64,000 nucleotides of DNA from Desulfobacterales bacterium (GTDB lineage Bacteria > Desulfobacterota > Desulfobacteria > Desulfobacterales > JAEINQ01). Positions 16,438 through 25,183 of the stretch are shown here, in pieces (position 1 is the stretch's first letter; every line of letters starts with the position of its first letter). The position numbers were made by a program, and so were the translations under genes. The stretch spans positions 1-64,000 of the forward strand of contig JAEINQ010000015.1 in the NCBI GenBank assembly GCA_016342285.1. Reading direction: 5' to 3'. Under the pieces are notes generated by a model. It had not been told where the DNA came from. It did not search any database and saw nothing but the letters and a program-made list of their open reading frames with translations.

Positions 16438-17601
16438 TCAGGACAGGATGCTGGCAATATTCTTTAAAATGCTCAGGCCGCCGGTGGCATTGATCATTTT
16501 TCGCGTCGAATTCAGATCCATGATGGTCCGGATCACGTCATCTGCCTCATCAATGGCATTGGCCGCCCGGCTTTGCTTCTTTTTGGCGACATCCACCAGG
16601 TCCTCCGCCTCGGTGAGCAGCTTCTCCCCCAGGTTGATCTGGTCATTGAGTCCGTCGATGTTTTCAAGCAGCTTGGCGGTCTCCTTCACAAGCGCCTTGT
16701 AGCGCCCCTTGTCCGACTTGATCGATTCCTGGGCGTCCAGCAGCTTGGCGATCTCCCGGGCGGTCTTGTCCGCCTGGTCTCCAAAGGGGATCAGCTTGGC
16801 ATTGTAGGTCGTGATTTCGGTTTGCAGGCTTTTGATGGGATAAGGGTTGGTCAGTTTGTTCAACAGCTTTTTCGCCCCCCCCTTTTCAAGCCGTTTTTTA
16901 AGGTTTGCCACCATCTTGTTCAGGTCCTTGCGGGCCTTTTCCTCCCCCTTGGCCAGGGCATCGAGATTCTTGTATAGGCCATAGATGCCGTGGACCAGGT
17001 TGGCAATGGCCGTGACATCCATGCCTCCACTGGCCACGATGCGCAAGGTGTTGGTCGCCACCTTGAATGTCCCTTTGGCCAGGGCCAGCTTCTTTTTCAG
17101 CTTGAATTTTTTGTAACTGCTTTGCCGTTTTTGCAACTGGCTCCACTTGGCATTGATGGCCTGCTGGACGGCCTTGGCGGTTTCCCTGGCCTTTTTCTTG
17201 TAAAAAACGTTGAGGTGATCGTTTATTTTGTCAAAGCCCTTGTTCATATACGCCTGGGCTTTGATGGCATCGGAATCGGACATTTTCTTGGCCTCGACCA
17301 GAATCGTCCCGATCTTGTCAACGGCGATCTTCAACTCCTTGCTGATCTCTTCCCGGGCCTTGTCCACCACCGGTGGGGCTTGTTGCAGGAGCAGGGCGAA
17401 TTTGCGAACGTCATCCTTTTCGGCGATCTCATCGGGGATTTTGACGTTGACTTTCAGTTCTCCGCTGGGCACCTCGATCAGGCCCTTGTAGACCTTGTAC
17501 TGCCCCTCAACGATGTCAAAGGTGAGCTTCTGAGTTAAGGCATAGCCGTTGGCCGTGATCGCAACCATCATGATGAACCAGTAGCAAAGAACTCTTTTCA
17601 T
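16438..17601 (-). CDS. Secreted helical coiled-coil protein of unknown function
   Basis: A 387-aa protein with a signal peptide (about residues 1-21, ending near YALT). The mature protein is almost wholly helical and rich in Lys, Ala, Leu and Glu, with heptad-like coiled coils at about 70-185 and 220-350. A weakly hydrophobic stretch, IVASGGMDVTAIANLVHGIY, separates them (about 188-210). I do not recognise the family. Two coiled coils around a hydrophobic hairpin recall the general plan of alpha-helical pore-forming toxins, but this is only a shape resemblance. It is monocistronic. Confidence 0.75.
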   Translation of the reverse strand: MKRVLCYWFIMMVAITANGYALTQKLTFDIVEGQYKVYKGLIEVPSGELKVNVKIPDEIAEKDDVRKFALLLQQAPPVVDKAREEISKELKIAVDKIGTILVEAKKMSDSDAIKAQAYMNKGFDKINDHLNVFYKKKARETAKAVQQAINAKWSQLQKRQSSYKKFKLKKKLALAKGTFKVATNTLRIVASGGMDVTAIANLVHGIYGLYKNLDALAKGEEKARKDLNKMVANLKKRLEKGGAKKLLNKLTNPYPIKSLQTEITTYNAKLIPFGDQADKTAREIAKLLDAQESIKSDKGRYKALVKETAKLLENIDGLNDQINLGEKLLTEAEDLVDVAKKKQSRAANAIDEADDVIRTIMDLNSTRKMINATGGLSILKNIASILS

Positions 17602-17748
17602 GGCAGCATCTTCCCCCTTGAAACCTTAAAGATGTAAAACAACATAATACCAGCCACTTAGCAGCGAGCATGCAAATCTCACGCAGAAAGTCATTTTCTG
17701 AATTCTTGGAGTGTGCCAAGATCGGTCATCTTAGTCTCGGGCAGAAAT

Positions 17749-17766
17749 CCTGTCAACGCTGACAGG
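17749..17766. promoter_or_regulatory. 18-bp palindrome, possible operator
   Basis: CCTGTCAACGCTGACAGG is a perfect 7-bp inverted repeat with a 4-bp spacer. It lies about 150 bp upstream of the minus-strand coiled-coil gene. No T-run follows, so it is more like an operator than a terminator. The rest of 17602-17892 shows nothing I can name. Confidence 0.35.
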
Positions 17767-17892
17767 CGTCGCCAGTGGTATGTGGTATCAATTTTAATCA
17801 TCGGTAAAAGGCCAGATCTGCTTTGGAAATAAACTGACGAAGAAGAATAAGGAAAATAAGGGTAATCGTGAACGGCATCAACGGCAAGCCTG

Positions 17893-18096
17893 TTGGATCA
17901 ATATGTATCCCTTGAAAAGGAAATACAAAACTTTCTTGCGGCAGGGAACAAGGCCCACGGCAACACCCATCTGTTGTGCATCGATAATCTGGACGTCATA
18001 TCACCAACGAAAATTGAAAAAATGCTTTCCCATATAGACTCGTTAATGGAAAGCATCCGCCTTCACGCCGACGCCGAAAAAAGCCGGCGCGTGTAA
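17893..18096 (+). CDS. Small hypothetical protein
   Basis: A 67-residue frame starting with TTG. The sequence looks protein-like (LEKEIQNFLAAGNK, then PTKIEKMLSHIDSLMESIRL, a probable helical hairpin), with no Cys pair, signal or membrane segment. No convincing Shine-Dalgarno is seen. It may be a remnant or a real small gene; nothing in the context helps. The following 170 bp (18097-18262) contain a run of ten C and no gene. Confidence 0.3.
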   Translation: MDQYVSLEKEIQNFLAAGNKAHGNTHLLCIDNLDVISPTKIEKMLSHIDSLMESIRLHADAEKSRRV

Positions 18097-18262
18097 AGCG
18101 GCGCGGTCGCCCTTCCGGCGGCAGCGTTGCCCCCCCCCCCGCTTGTCTACCAAGCCAAGGGCGCTCGCCCCAGGTCTTGTGCCGTTGCAGCAACCCCGCC
18201 ACGAATTTTCCCGCCATCCAATCGATTTTCTGCCGGACGTGCCCGGGTTGCGATTTTAATGG

Positions 18263-18318
18263 TTGACAGCAATTACGGAAATTCTTTAAATTGGTACAAC
18301 CAAATTGAATTGGTACAA
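18263..18318 (+). promoter_or_regulatory. Promoter and FadR/LldR-type operator of the lactate permease operon
   Basis: TTGACA (18263-18268) and TTAAAT (18286-18291), 17 bp apart, form a good sigma-70 promoter. TTGGTACAACCAA (18291-18303) fits the FadR-family operator TGGTnnnACCA and overlaps the end of the -10 region; a half site TTGGTACAA follows at 18310-18318. Binding here by the GntR/FadR-type regulator encoded at 20254-20976 would block transcription. Confidence 0.7.
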
Positions 18319-18349
18319 AAGATTTACCCTTTAAATCGGGTGTCCCTGT

Positions 18350-19912
18350 ATGGCAGAACTGTTCCTGTTGAAATGGGTTTTCGCTTTTTCGCCGATCGCC
18401 GTTGTGCTGATCCTGATGGTCGGCTTCAACTGGGGCGGCAGTCGGGCCGGCGCGGCCGGATGGTTTACAGCCGTCATCGCTTCGATATTGTTTTTCGGAG
18501 CCACACCCAAGCTGTTGGCCTTTGCCCAGATGAAAGGCATTCTGCTGTCCCTTAATGTGCTGTATATCATTTGGATGGCCCTGCTACTCTATCACACCAT
18601 CAACGAAACCGGCGCCATTCGGTCCATCGGCACCGGCATTGAACGGTTCAGCCAGGACAAGGCCATCCAGTTGTTGATTTTCGGCTGGGTCTTTTCCGCC
18701 TTTCTCCAGGGGGTGGCCGGATATGGCGTGCCCATAGCCGTGGTCGCGCCCCTACTGGCCGCTCTGGGCTTTAATCCGGTCGTGGCCGTGGCCGTTCCGG
18801 CGGTGGGCCATTGCTGGTCGGTCACCTTTGGCTCCATGGGGGCCTCATTCCAGGCCATGATGGCCGTCACCGGGCTATCGGCCGATTACCTGGCCCATTG
18901 GGCGGCCGTCATTTTGGGGATATCCTGCTATTTGTGCGCCCTGGCCGCCATCCACATCTACGGGGGCTGGAAAATGATCCGCCACAGCGCCCTGGCCATC
19001 GCCATCATCGGCACCGTCATGGCCGCCACCCAATACGCTCTGGTCGTCAACGACCTGTGGACACTGGGAGGGTTTGGGGCATCCCTGACCGGGTTGGTCG
19101 CCTGCGTTTTCGTGGCACGGCTTCGTCCCTACCGCAACCATGGACCCGCGGCGCCGACAACAGAGGGCAATGCCATGTCCTTTGGATGGGCACTGTCAGC
19201 CTACGGACTCTTGATCCTGATCGTTTCCATGGGCGTTCTGGTGCCCCCCATCAAAGAATTTCTGGGACAGATCAAATTGTCGCTCAATTTTCCTGAAATC
19301 ATCTCCAATGCCGGCTGGGTCATTCCGGCGGGAAAGGGACAGACCATTAAGGTTTTCGGTCACGGGGGCGCCCTGCTCGGATACTCGTCAATGGCGGCTT
19401 ATCTGCTGTATGCCTCACGCCATTACTATGCTACGGGCGCAATGCGAACCATCGTCCAAAAAACCATCCGCTCGGGCGTTCCCACCAGCCTGGGCATCGT
19501 GACCATGGTCTGCTTTGCCCTGGTAATGGACCAGTGCGGCATGACCTATCTTCTGGCCGAGGGCGTGAGCCGGGTCTTTGGCGTCACCTATCCATTCTTT
19601 GCCCCGTGGATCGGCCTGCTGGGCGCGTTCATGACAGGCTCCAACACCAACTCCAATGTCGTTTTCGGCGTTCTTCAGCAGCAGACAGCCGGGCTGGCCG
19701 GACTCAGTGCGGCCGTTATCCTGGCGGCCCAGACCACGGGCGGCGCCTTGGGCAGCATGATTGCCCCGGCCAAAATCATTGTCGGTTGCTCCACGGTCGG
19801 ATTGAACGGCCAGGAGGCCCCGGTCCTGAAAATGACCCTTAAATATGGGTTGATCATCACCACCGCAATCGGCGTCATCACGATGGCGATGGTAATGCTG
19901 GGATTTAAATAG
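18350..19912 (+). CDS. lldP: L-lactate permease
   Basis: A 520-aa polytopic membrane protein with about 12-14 hydrophobic segments. Family blocks are evident: LLIFGWVFSAFLQGVAGYGVP (about residue 105), VGHCWSVTFGSMGASFQ (about 155) and MTGSNTNSNVVFG (about 425). It catalyses lactate/proton symport in the inner membrane. The start lacks a strong Shine-Dalgarno. A FadR-type operator lies upstream and a FadR-type regulator gene is the second gene downstream, consistent with lactate-responsive control. Lactate is a standard electron donor for sulfate reducers. Length is close to the family norm (about 550). Confidence 0.92.
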   Translation: MAELFLLKWVFAFSPIAVVLILMVGFNWGGSRAGAAGWFTAVIASILFFGATPKLLAFAQMKGILLSLNVLYIIWMALLLYHTINETGAIRSIGTGIERFSQDKAIQLLIFGWVFSAFLQGVAGYGVPIAVVAPLLAALGFNPVVAVAVPAVGHCWSVTFGSMGASFQAMMAVTGLSADYLAHWAAVILGISCYLCALAAIHIYGGWKMIRHSALAIAIIGTVMAATQYALVVNDLWTLGGFGASLTGLVACVFVARLRPYRNHGPAAPTTEGNAMSFGWALSAYGLLILIVSMGVLVPPIKEFLGQIKLSLNFPEIISNAGWVIPAGKGQTIKVFGHGGALLGYSSMAAYLLYASRHYYATGAMRTIVQKTIRSGVPTSLGIVTMVCFALVMDQCGMTYLLAEGVSRVFGVTYPFFAPWIGLLGAFMTGSNTNSNVVFGVLQQQTAGLAGLSAAVILAAQTTGGALGSMIAPAKIIVGCSTVGLNGQEAPVLKMTLKYGLIITTAIGVITMAMVMLGFK

Positions 19913-19975
19913 TGTACATCCATAAATGGCCAATTTGCCCGATATCTGCGTTATGCTCTAAATTTTATCCTCAGA
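19913..19975. repeat. Diverged fragment of the TAG-associated repeat family (copy D)
   Basis: Immediately after the lldP TAG stop codon, ACATCCATAAATGGCC and TTTGCCC match the end of the repeat copies at 20977-21162 and 56658-56838. The remainder to 19975 is diverged. Confidence 0.6.
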
Positions 19976-20072
19976 ATATTAACCATATGCTTGTGGTAAA
20001 ATTTGTCGCATGCCTTGATCTCGACCCAATTTGCCGATTGATGGACAGACACGAAATAGGAGATTGCACATC

Positions 20073-20246
20073 ATGGCTGGCTTCCTGGAAAAACACGCCG
20101 CATGGTTAAAAAACCTGACCCTACTGGCAGTAATGGGCATTCCCTTCCTTCTGTACATTGCCGCCATGAGGGACCAAACCGGCCTGGTTTACTTCCTGCT
20201 GGGCGCCATGGGGCTGTTTATGCTCATCGCTTTGAAAGTGGAATAG
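20073..20246 (+). CDS. Small inner-membrane protein in the lactate operon
   Basis: A 57-aa protein with two transmembrane helices (about residues 14-30 and 36-53) and a short loop AMRDQTG. ATAGGAG lies upstream of the ATG. It sits between the lactate permease and its presumed regulator, ending eight bases before the regulator start. Small two-helix proteins in such positions may be accessory subunits of the permease, but no family is recognised. Confidence 0.6.
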   Translation: MAGFLEKHAAWLKNLTLLAVMGIPFLLYIAAMRDQTGLVYFLLGAMGLFMLIALKVE

Positions 20247-20253
20247 GCAACAA

Positions 20254-20976
20254 ATGAGCGAACAAGACCATAACAAGGACCCGTTTTCGGCAGAGATCGA
20301 TCTCAAGGTGGTCAAGCGGACCAAGGTCTATCAGGAAATTGCCGCGCAGATCATGCACCTGATCGAAGAAGGCAAGCTCAAACACGGCGATCAACTTCCC
20401 CCCGAGCGTCGACTGGCTGAAATATTCCAGGTGTCGCGCCACCCTGTCAGGGAAGCGATCCGGACCCTTGAGGAGCAAAGCATTCTCGTCAGCCGGGTGG
20501 GATCGGGAACGTTTGTGGTCAATGAACACGGACCGTCGGTGGACGACCTGATAACACGCGCGCTTCACCGGGAGAAGAACAAACTGGCCGAAATCTTTGT
20601 GTTCCGACGGATGATCGAACCGCAGATCGCCGCCAAAGCGGCCTTGAAAGCGTCGCCCAAAGACCTCGTCGAGCTGGAACTTATTTTGGAACGCCAAAAA
20701 GAAGCCAACGACGTCCACCTGATCGTCGAGCTGGACCAGGCCTTCCACGTCGCCTTGGCCCGTGCCACCCAGAACGGCACACTGCTGAAAGTGGTCGAAA
20801 GGCTCAACGACATTTTGAGTGAAAGCCGGGCCCAGGCATCGAGAAACCCCAAACGGATGAAACTCTCCGTAGCCGGTCATGGCAAAATTCTTCGCGCCGT
20901 GGCAAAAGGGGACGCCAACGCCGCTCTGACGGCCATGGAAAAGCATCTGCGCCAAGTGGAAGCCGCCGTGAATTAG
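20254..20976 (+). CDS. GntR-family (FadR/LldR subfamily) transcriptional regulator
   Basis: A 240-aa protein. Residues about 20-85 are the winged helix-turn-helix (LPPERRLAEIFQVSRHPVRE, then VGSGTFV), and residues about 100-235 are an all-helical FCD ligand-binding domain with the metal-site style His in ELDQAFHVALA and AGHGKILRAV. FadR-type proteins bind TGGTnnnACCA sites; one is present at the lldP promoter. Its place in the permease operon suggests a lactate-responsive repressor of the LldR/LutR type. Confidence 0.88.
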   Translation: MSEQDHNKDPFSAEIDLKVVKRTKVYQEIAAQIMHLIEEGKLKHGDQLPPERRLAEIFQVSRHPVREAIRTLEEQSILVSRVGSGTFVVNEHGPSVDDLITRALHREKNKLAEIFVFRRMIEPQIAAKAALKASPKDLVELELILERQKEANDVHLIVELDQAFHVALARATQNGTLLKVVERLNDILSESRAQASRNPKRMKLSVAGHGKILRAVAKGDANAALTAMEKHLRQVEAAVN

Positions 20977-21162
20977 TGCCCATTCATGAATTGCATATTT
21001 CGTGGATGGGCACCTATGGACGTTTCCAATTCATAAATGTGAATTTTTGTCCAAGGTCAAGGCAATCAAGCCATTGCGCGGAGGCGTAGCGGGTTACGCC
21101 GCACAAGAAATGGCGCTGATTGACGCAGAGATTGGGCAAAAAGGCCATTTATGGATGGAAAC
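20977..21162. repeat. TAG-associated dispersed repeat (copy B)
   Basis: This 186-bp repeat begins directly after the regulator TAG stop codon and is a reverse-orientation match of 56658-56838. The stretch from TTTCCAATTCATAAAT (21023) to CCATTTATGGATGGAAA (21161) forms about 30-bp imperfect inverted ends. The centre carries the hairpin GGCGTAGCGGGTTACGCC. Confidence 0.85.
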
Positions 21163-21183
21163 GAAGAGGAGACCCTCACTAAC

Positions 21184-22788
21184 ATGTCAAACCATTTTGC
21201 CACCCATCGCCCGCTGCTGATGAGCACCCACTGGATGATCACCGCCGATCACCCCTTGGCCGCCCAGGCCGGCGCGGCCGTACTGGAGTCCGGCGGCAAC
21301 GCCGTGGATGCGGCCATCGCCGCCAACCTGGTGATGACCACGGTCCGGCCGCATATGTGCGGCATTGGCGGGGATCTGTTCATGCTGATCCACATGGCCG
21401 CCAAGGGGACCCTCGATGCCCTCAACGCCTCGGGCCGCTCCCCGGCCGGGGCCACCCTGGAGGCCTACCAGGCATTGGGTTACCAGAGTGTGCCTGAAAC
21501 AGGCATCCACACCTGCACCGTACCGGGTGCCATTGCCGGCTGGCAGGCGGCCCTGGAAAAACACGGCACCCTGGGTCTGGACACCCTGCTGGCCAAAGCC
21601 ATCCCCTACGCAAAAAACGGGTTTCCGGTATATCCGGAACTGGTCAGTGCCATAAAAGAGCGGCGGGACATACTGCTGGCCTCCGGGGCCGTTGGGGAGA
21701 CCTTCCTGCCGGGTGGCGCCATCCCCCGGGTGGGCCGGTTGATGGTGCAGCCCAAGCTGGCCGCATCTTACCAGATGCTTATGGAGAACGGACCGGAGGC
21801 CTTTTACCGGGGACCCATGGGCGAGGCCCTGGTGGCCCATTCAGAGGCCATGGGCGGTTTTTTCAGCGAGACCGATCTGGCCCGTCACACCGTGGAATGG
21901 GAAACACCGATCACCAGCGATTACCGCGGCTACACCATGGCCACCCAACCCCCCAACTCCCAGGGGATCGCGCTTCTGATGCAGGCCAACATGCTGGCAA
22001 CCTGCGACCTGGCCGCCATGGCCCCGGACTCGGCCGAACTGGTCCACCTGATGGTCGAGGCCAAGAAACTGGCCTTTGTCGACCGAGACGCCTATGTCTG
22101 CGATCCGACCGCCCACCCGGTTCCGGTGGCCAACATGTTGTCCCTAATCCAGGCCAAAGATCGCGTCAATTTGATCGATCCGGATCGGGCCGCCAAAGGC
22201 TATGAGGCCCGGGATTTTACCCGGAGCGGTGATGACACGATTTATCTGACCGTGGTGGACGCCGACGGTAACGCCGTGGCACTCATCCAGTCGCTCTACG
22301 AGGCGTTCGGTTCCTGCGTGATGGTGCCCGAAACCGGGATGGTGCTTCATAACCGTGGCCGGGGATTCACCCTGGATGCCACCCATCCCAACGTGCTGGC
22401 GCCCAACAAACGGCCGTATCACACGTTGCACCCGGCCATGATCCTTAAAGACGGGCAACCCGCCATGGTGCTGGGAACCCCGGGGGCCGACGGCCAGACC
22501 CAGACCAACATCCAACTGGCGGTGGACGTGATCGACTTTAAGGCCGATGCCCAGCAGGCCAATGAAGCGCCGCGGTGGCGCTCCAACCCGGACGGATCGC
22601 TGATAATGGAAGACCGCTTCCCGGACAAGACCATCACAGCGCTCAAATCCAAAGGGCATGATGTCCAGGTCACAAAGGGCTACGCCGAAATCATGGGGTC
22701 TTCCCAGACGATCATGATCGACCGTGAAAACGGCGTGCTCAAGGCCGGCGCGGACCCGCGCCGGCAGGCATACGCCATTGGCAAATAG
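21184..22788 (+). CDS. Gamma-glutamyltransferase-family Ntn hydrolase
   Basis: A 534-aa protein with the gamma-glutamyltransferase fold: AAVLESGGNAVDAAIAANL (about residue 34), the substrate-binding RPHMCGIGGD (about 56), and the autoprocessing site at GDDT-IYLTVVD, where the Thr after DD (about residue 354) is the predicted nucleophile and new N-terminus. There is no signal peptide, so the enzyme is probably cytoplasmic, closer to GGT-like amidohydrolases than to the periplasmic glutathione enzyme. The start at 21184 is the first ATG past the upstream repeat. Confidence 0.85.
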   Translation: MSNHFATHRPLLMSTHWMITADHPLAAQAGAAVLESGGNAVDAAIAANLVMTTVRPHMCGIGGDLFMLIHMAAKGTLDALNASGRSPAGATLEAYQALGYQSVPETGIHTCTVPGAIAGWQAALEKHGTLGLDTLLAKAIPYAKNGFPVYPELVSAIKERRDILLASGAVGETFLPGGAIPRVGRLMVQPKLAASYQMLMENGPEAFYRGPMGEALVAHSEAMGGFFSETDLARHTVEWETPITSDYRGYTMATQPPNSQGIALLMQANMLATCDLAAMAPDSAELVHLMVEAKKLAFVDRDAYVCDPTAHPVPVANMLSLIQAKDRVNLIDPDRAAKGYEARDFTRSGDDTIYLTVVDADGNAVALIQSLYEAFGSCVMVPETGMVLHNRGRGFTLDATHPNVLAPNKRPYHTLHPAMILKDGQPAMVLGTPGADGQTQTNIQLAVDVIDFKADAQQANEAPRWRSNPDGSLIMEDRFPDKTITALKSKGHDVQVTKGYAEIMGSSQTIMIDRENGVLKAGADPRRQAYAIGK

Positions 22789-22960
22789 TGCCCATCCATT
22801 CACAGGAATTCAAGAAAGTGTTGAAAATGCCGGCTGACAGGATTGACGACAAACATATGGGCAAAATCCGGCCCGCCGAGACATTGTCAACGGCCAGCAG
22901 GAAGACAGGTGTTCAAATGGAACAGAATTTTGACAATCCCTATATGGATGGAAACCAATC
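22789..22960. repeat. TAG-associated dispersed repeat, diverged (copy C)
   Basis: It begins with TGCCCATCCATTCA immediately after the gamma-glutamyltransferase-like TAG stop codon and ends with ATGGATGGAAACC, as the other copies do. The internal sequence differs. It fills most of the gap before the ssb terminator. Confidence 0.6.
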
Positions 22961-23004
22961 GGGGTCGGCGGCCAGATCACACATCGCCGCTGGGAACAAA
23001 AAAA

Positions 23005-23037
23005 GGGCACATCAAAAATCATGATGCGCCCTTTTTT
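23005..23037. terminator. Bidirectional rho-independent terminator
   Basis: GGGCACATCA / TGATGCGCCC form a 10-bp stem with one mismatch, flanked by A7 on the left and T6 on the right. It can end both the ssb transcript (minus) and the plus-strand transcript. Confidence 0.85.
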
Positions 23038-23060
23038 CAAATCAGACAGGGTCGAAGCGG

Positions 23061-23603
23061 TTAAAAGGGGATGTCGTCTTCGGGGGGCCCGCCGTAGTCC
23101 GGGCCGCCCATGGGACCGGGCATGGCACCGCCGCCCTGATCGCCACCCTGGTATCCGCCACCCTGGCCGGCTGGCTGTCCGCCCTTGAAGCCACCCTGGC
23201 CGGCCGGCTGTCCGCCCTTGAAGCCGCCCTGGCCGCCCTGGCTGCCCCCCTGGGGATAGCGGCCTGTGTCCGAGCCGCCCCGGGCGCCGAGCATCTTCAT
23301 TTCGTTGGCCACGACTTCGGTCGTGTAGCGGGTCACGCCGTCTTTTTCCCACTGGCGGGTCTGAAGCTTGCCTTCGATATAGACCTGACGCCCCTTGGCC
23401 AGGTATTCCCCGCAGATTTCGGCTAGGCGGCGGAAGGCCACCACCCTATGCCATTCGGTCTTTTCCTGCATCTGGCCAGAATTTTTGTCTTTCCATTTTT
23501 CAGTGGTCGCAATCGTAAAATTGACCACGGCCGTGCCATCCGTGGTGTAGCGAATTTCAGGATCCCGTCCCAGGTTCCCCACCAGAATCACCTTGTTGAT
23601 CAT
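23061..23603 (-). CDS. ssb: Single-stranded DNA-binding protein
   Basis: A 180-aa protein with an N-terminal OB fold ([51 protein letters not shown]) at residues 1-110, a Gly/Gln-rich linker containing the duplicated phrase [12 protein letters not shown], and the conserved acidic tip DDIPF that binds partner proteins. AGGGGG lies upstream of the ATG. It acts in replication, repair and recombination. Confidence 0.97.
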   Translation of the reverse strand: MINKVILVGNLGRDPEIRYTTDGTAVVNFTIATTEKWKDKNSGQMQEKTEWHRVVAFRRLAEICGEYLAKGRQVYIEGKLQTRQWEKDGVTRYTTEVVANEMKMLGARGGSDTGRYPQGGSQGGQGGFKGGQPAGQGGFKGGQPAGQGGGYQGGDQGGGAMPGPMGGPDYGGPPEDDIPF

Positions 23604-23701
23604 GTGTCCCCCTTTCAGGGTTTTTTACTGGATTTTTTTTAAACAACGCTGACGATAGATACCCAAAAGCCCTCAGGATGTCAATCTGCCGACGCGGCCG
23701 G

Positions 23702-24811
23702 TCACTTTAAAACGCCCAAACCGCGAAGAATTTTTCCCACCATGGGCGTGCGCGCCGACAGGGCGCCGTGGGGGCAGACCTCCACGCAGCAGTAGCAACG
23801 GATGCAGCGGTCGTAGTCAAAGGCCACCTGTTCGCCATCCCGGGCCACGGCGTCAGCCGGACAGATTTCCCAGCACTCCCCGCAGGTGCGACAATGCAGC
23901 GGATCCACCACCGGCCGCTGGATCACGTGACGCCGAAGGGTTCCTTTGAGAAAATCCGGTCCAAAGAGCACCGGGGTCTGCTCGGGAAACCGGAATCCGG
24001 TCACGGTTTTAAAATCGCCTTCGATTTCCGGCTCGCCGTGGTTCCGGCCGAGCCGGACAGCGGCCCGGTGGGTGGGAAGGCGCTCGGGATCAAAGCCGAG
24101 GATCCGGCAGATGGCCAGGTCAGCGGCAGCGGCATCGGTGCTGCCGACGATCACCCCCAGGGTCCGGGGGGTTCCCCCTTTTCCCGGGCCCTCGCCCTCC
24201 ATGGCCAGAATACCGTCCACAATGGTCAGCACCGGGGCCACGGCATAATGGATCTGCACCAGCAGGTTGGCGAACACGTCCCGGTCCACGCCGCTTCGAA
24301 GGTGCCACTGGGGCTTGGTGAGCCCGACGATGCAGCCGAAAAGGTTCTTGACCCCCAGGGTCAGAACCATCTGGGAATGGGTCTTGAGCTTGGCCAGGTT
24401 AATCACCGCGTCAGCCTCCAACGCGGCCCGGGCCATTTCGATCCTGCCGTATGGATCTCCGATGTCACGGGCCACCGACCTCTTAAAGGGCCGGCAATCC
24501 ACCGGCAGCCCTTTCAGGGCCTGGTCGTACCCGCCGACTTTCATGATTCGGGCAAAGGTGCCGGTGGCCGGGCTGTCTGAAAAACGGACTTGGGCGCCGG
24601 CATCGACCAACAGTTCGGCCACGGCCCGCACCACCGCCGGATGGGTCAACACGGCCTTTTCCGGCGCCGCCGGCAGCAACAGATTGGGTTTTAGGAGCAC
24701 CCGGGTACCGGTCCCGATACGACCGGCAGGAACCAGTGCCATCAGGTTCCCCACGGCATTCTTGAGGCGATCGGCGTCGTAGGTGGCGGATTCGAAGCGG
24801 ACACGGGTCAT
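23702..24811 (-). CDS. DUF362 protein with C-terminal 2[4Fe-4S] ferredoxin domain
   Basis: A 369-aa protein. Residues about 1-290 are the DUF362 domain (KPNLLLPAAPEKAVLTHP, VINLAKLKTHSQMVLTLGVKN). Residues about 305-355 carry two ferredoxin motifs, CRTCGECWEICP and CIRCYCCVEVCP, for two [4Fe-4S] clusters. Proteins of this type are common in anaerobes and presumed to be electron-transfer oxidoreductases; the substrate is unknown. The ATG at 24811 has GGGAGG five bases upstream; a longer reading frame from 24874 lacks one. Confidence 0.9.
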   Translation of the reverse strand: MTRVRFESATYDADRLKNAVGNLMALVPAGRIGTGTRVLLKPNLLLPAAPEKAVLTHPAVVRAVAELLVDAGAQVRFSDSPATGTFARIMKVGGYDQALKGLPVDCRPFKRSVARDIGDPYGRIEMARAALEADAVINLAKLKTHSQMVLTLGVKNLFGCIVGLTKPQWHLRSGVDRDVFANLLVQIHYAVAPVLTIVDGILAMEGEGPGKGGTPRTLGVIVGSTDAAAADLAICRILGFDPERLPTHRAAVRLGRNHGEPEIEGDFKTVTGFRFPEQTPVLFGPDFLKGTLRRHVIQRPVVDPLHCRTCGECWEICPADAVARDGEQVAFDYDRCIRCYCCVEVCPHGALSARTPMVGKILRGLGVLK

Positions 24812-24966
24812 GGAACCTCCCTGTATTCGGAATTTTTGGTAATTGAACCACAAAGTTAATCCGTGGAAAACCAAAGGTCAATTTTGAGGTATATTAAGCC
24901 AAAAACAATGTCAGGCCCGAGTACGGATTAACTGTAAAAAAAGGCTTTGATGACGTTATCTGTTCT

Positions 24967-24994
24967 TTGACAAAATCGGTAGAGCCTATACGAT
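24967..24994 (+). promoter_or_regulatory. Sigma-70-type promoter for the candidate small RNA
   Basis: TTGACA (24967-24972) and TACGAT (24989-24994) are 16 bp apart. A second -10-like TATGAT lies at 25010-25015. Either would start transcription just before the structured region. Confidence 0.45.
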
Positions 24995-25001
24995 TGAATC
25001 C

Positions 25002-25095
25002 AGTTTTGCTATGATACGGACTCTGGAACGGAAGCGATAACCCCGCACATTGTGTTATCAACACATGGGGCACCTTTCGCTCCAGTCTTTTTTTT
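25002..25095 (+). ncRNA. Candidate structured RNA (small RNA or leader) before the rlmL-like gene
   Basis: The region folds into nested stems: CTGG/CCAG (25023-26 with 25082-85), AGCGA/TCGCT (25033-37 with 25077-81), CCCC/GGGG (25041-44 with 25067-70) and TGTGTT/AACACA (25051-56 with 25060-65). Eight T follow at 25088-25095, as in an intrinsic terminator. It does not show the consensus of SRP RNA, 6S RNA or a riboswitch I know. It could be an independent small RNA or an attenuator for the gene starting 88 bp downstream. Confidence 0.5.
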
Positions 25096-25183
25096 GTTCT
25101 AACGCCGGGATACAGGGGCCTTTGTGATGGATTGAACCGTTGTCATAAATCCGCCACCAGAACACAGCTATAAAGGAAAACAT

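Noticed and set aside
25002-25095. Identification as SRP RNA, 6S RNA or a known riboswitch
   Set aside because: The SRP tetraloop/GGAAG motif context, the 6S bubble and common riboswitch cores are not present; left as an unassigned structured RNA.
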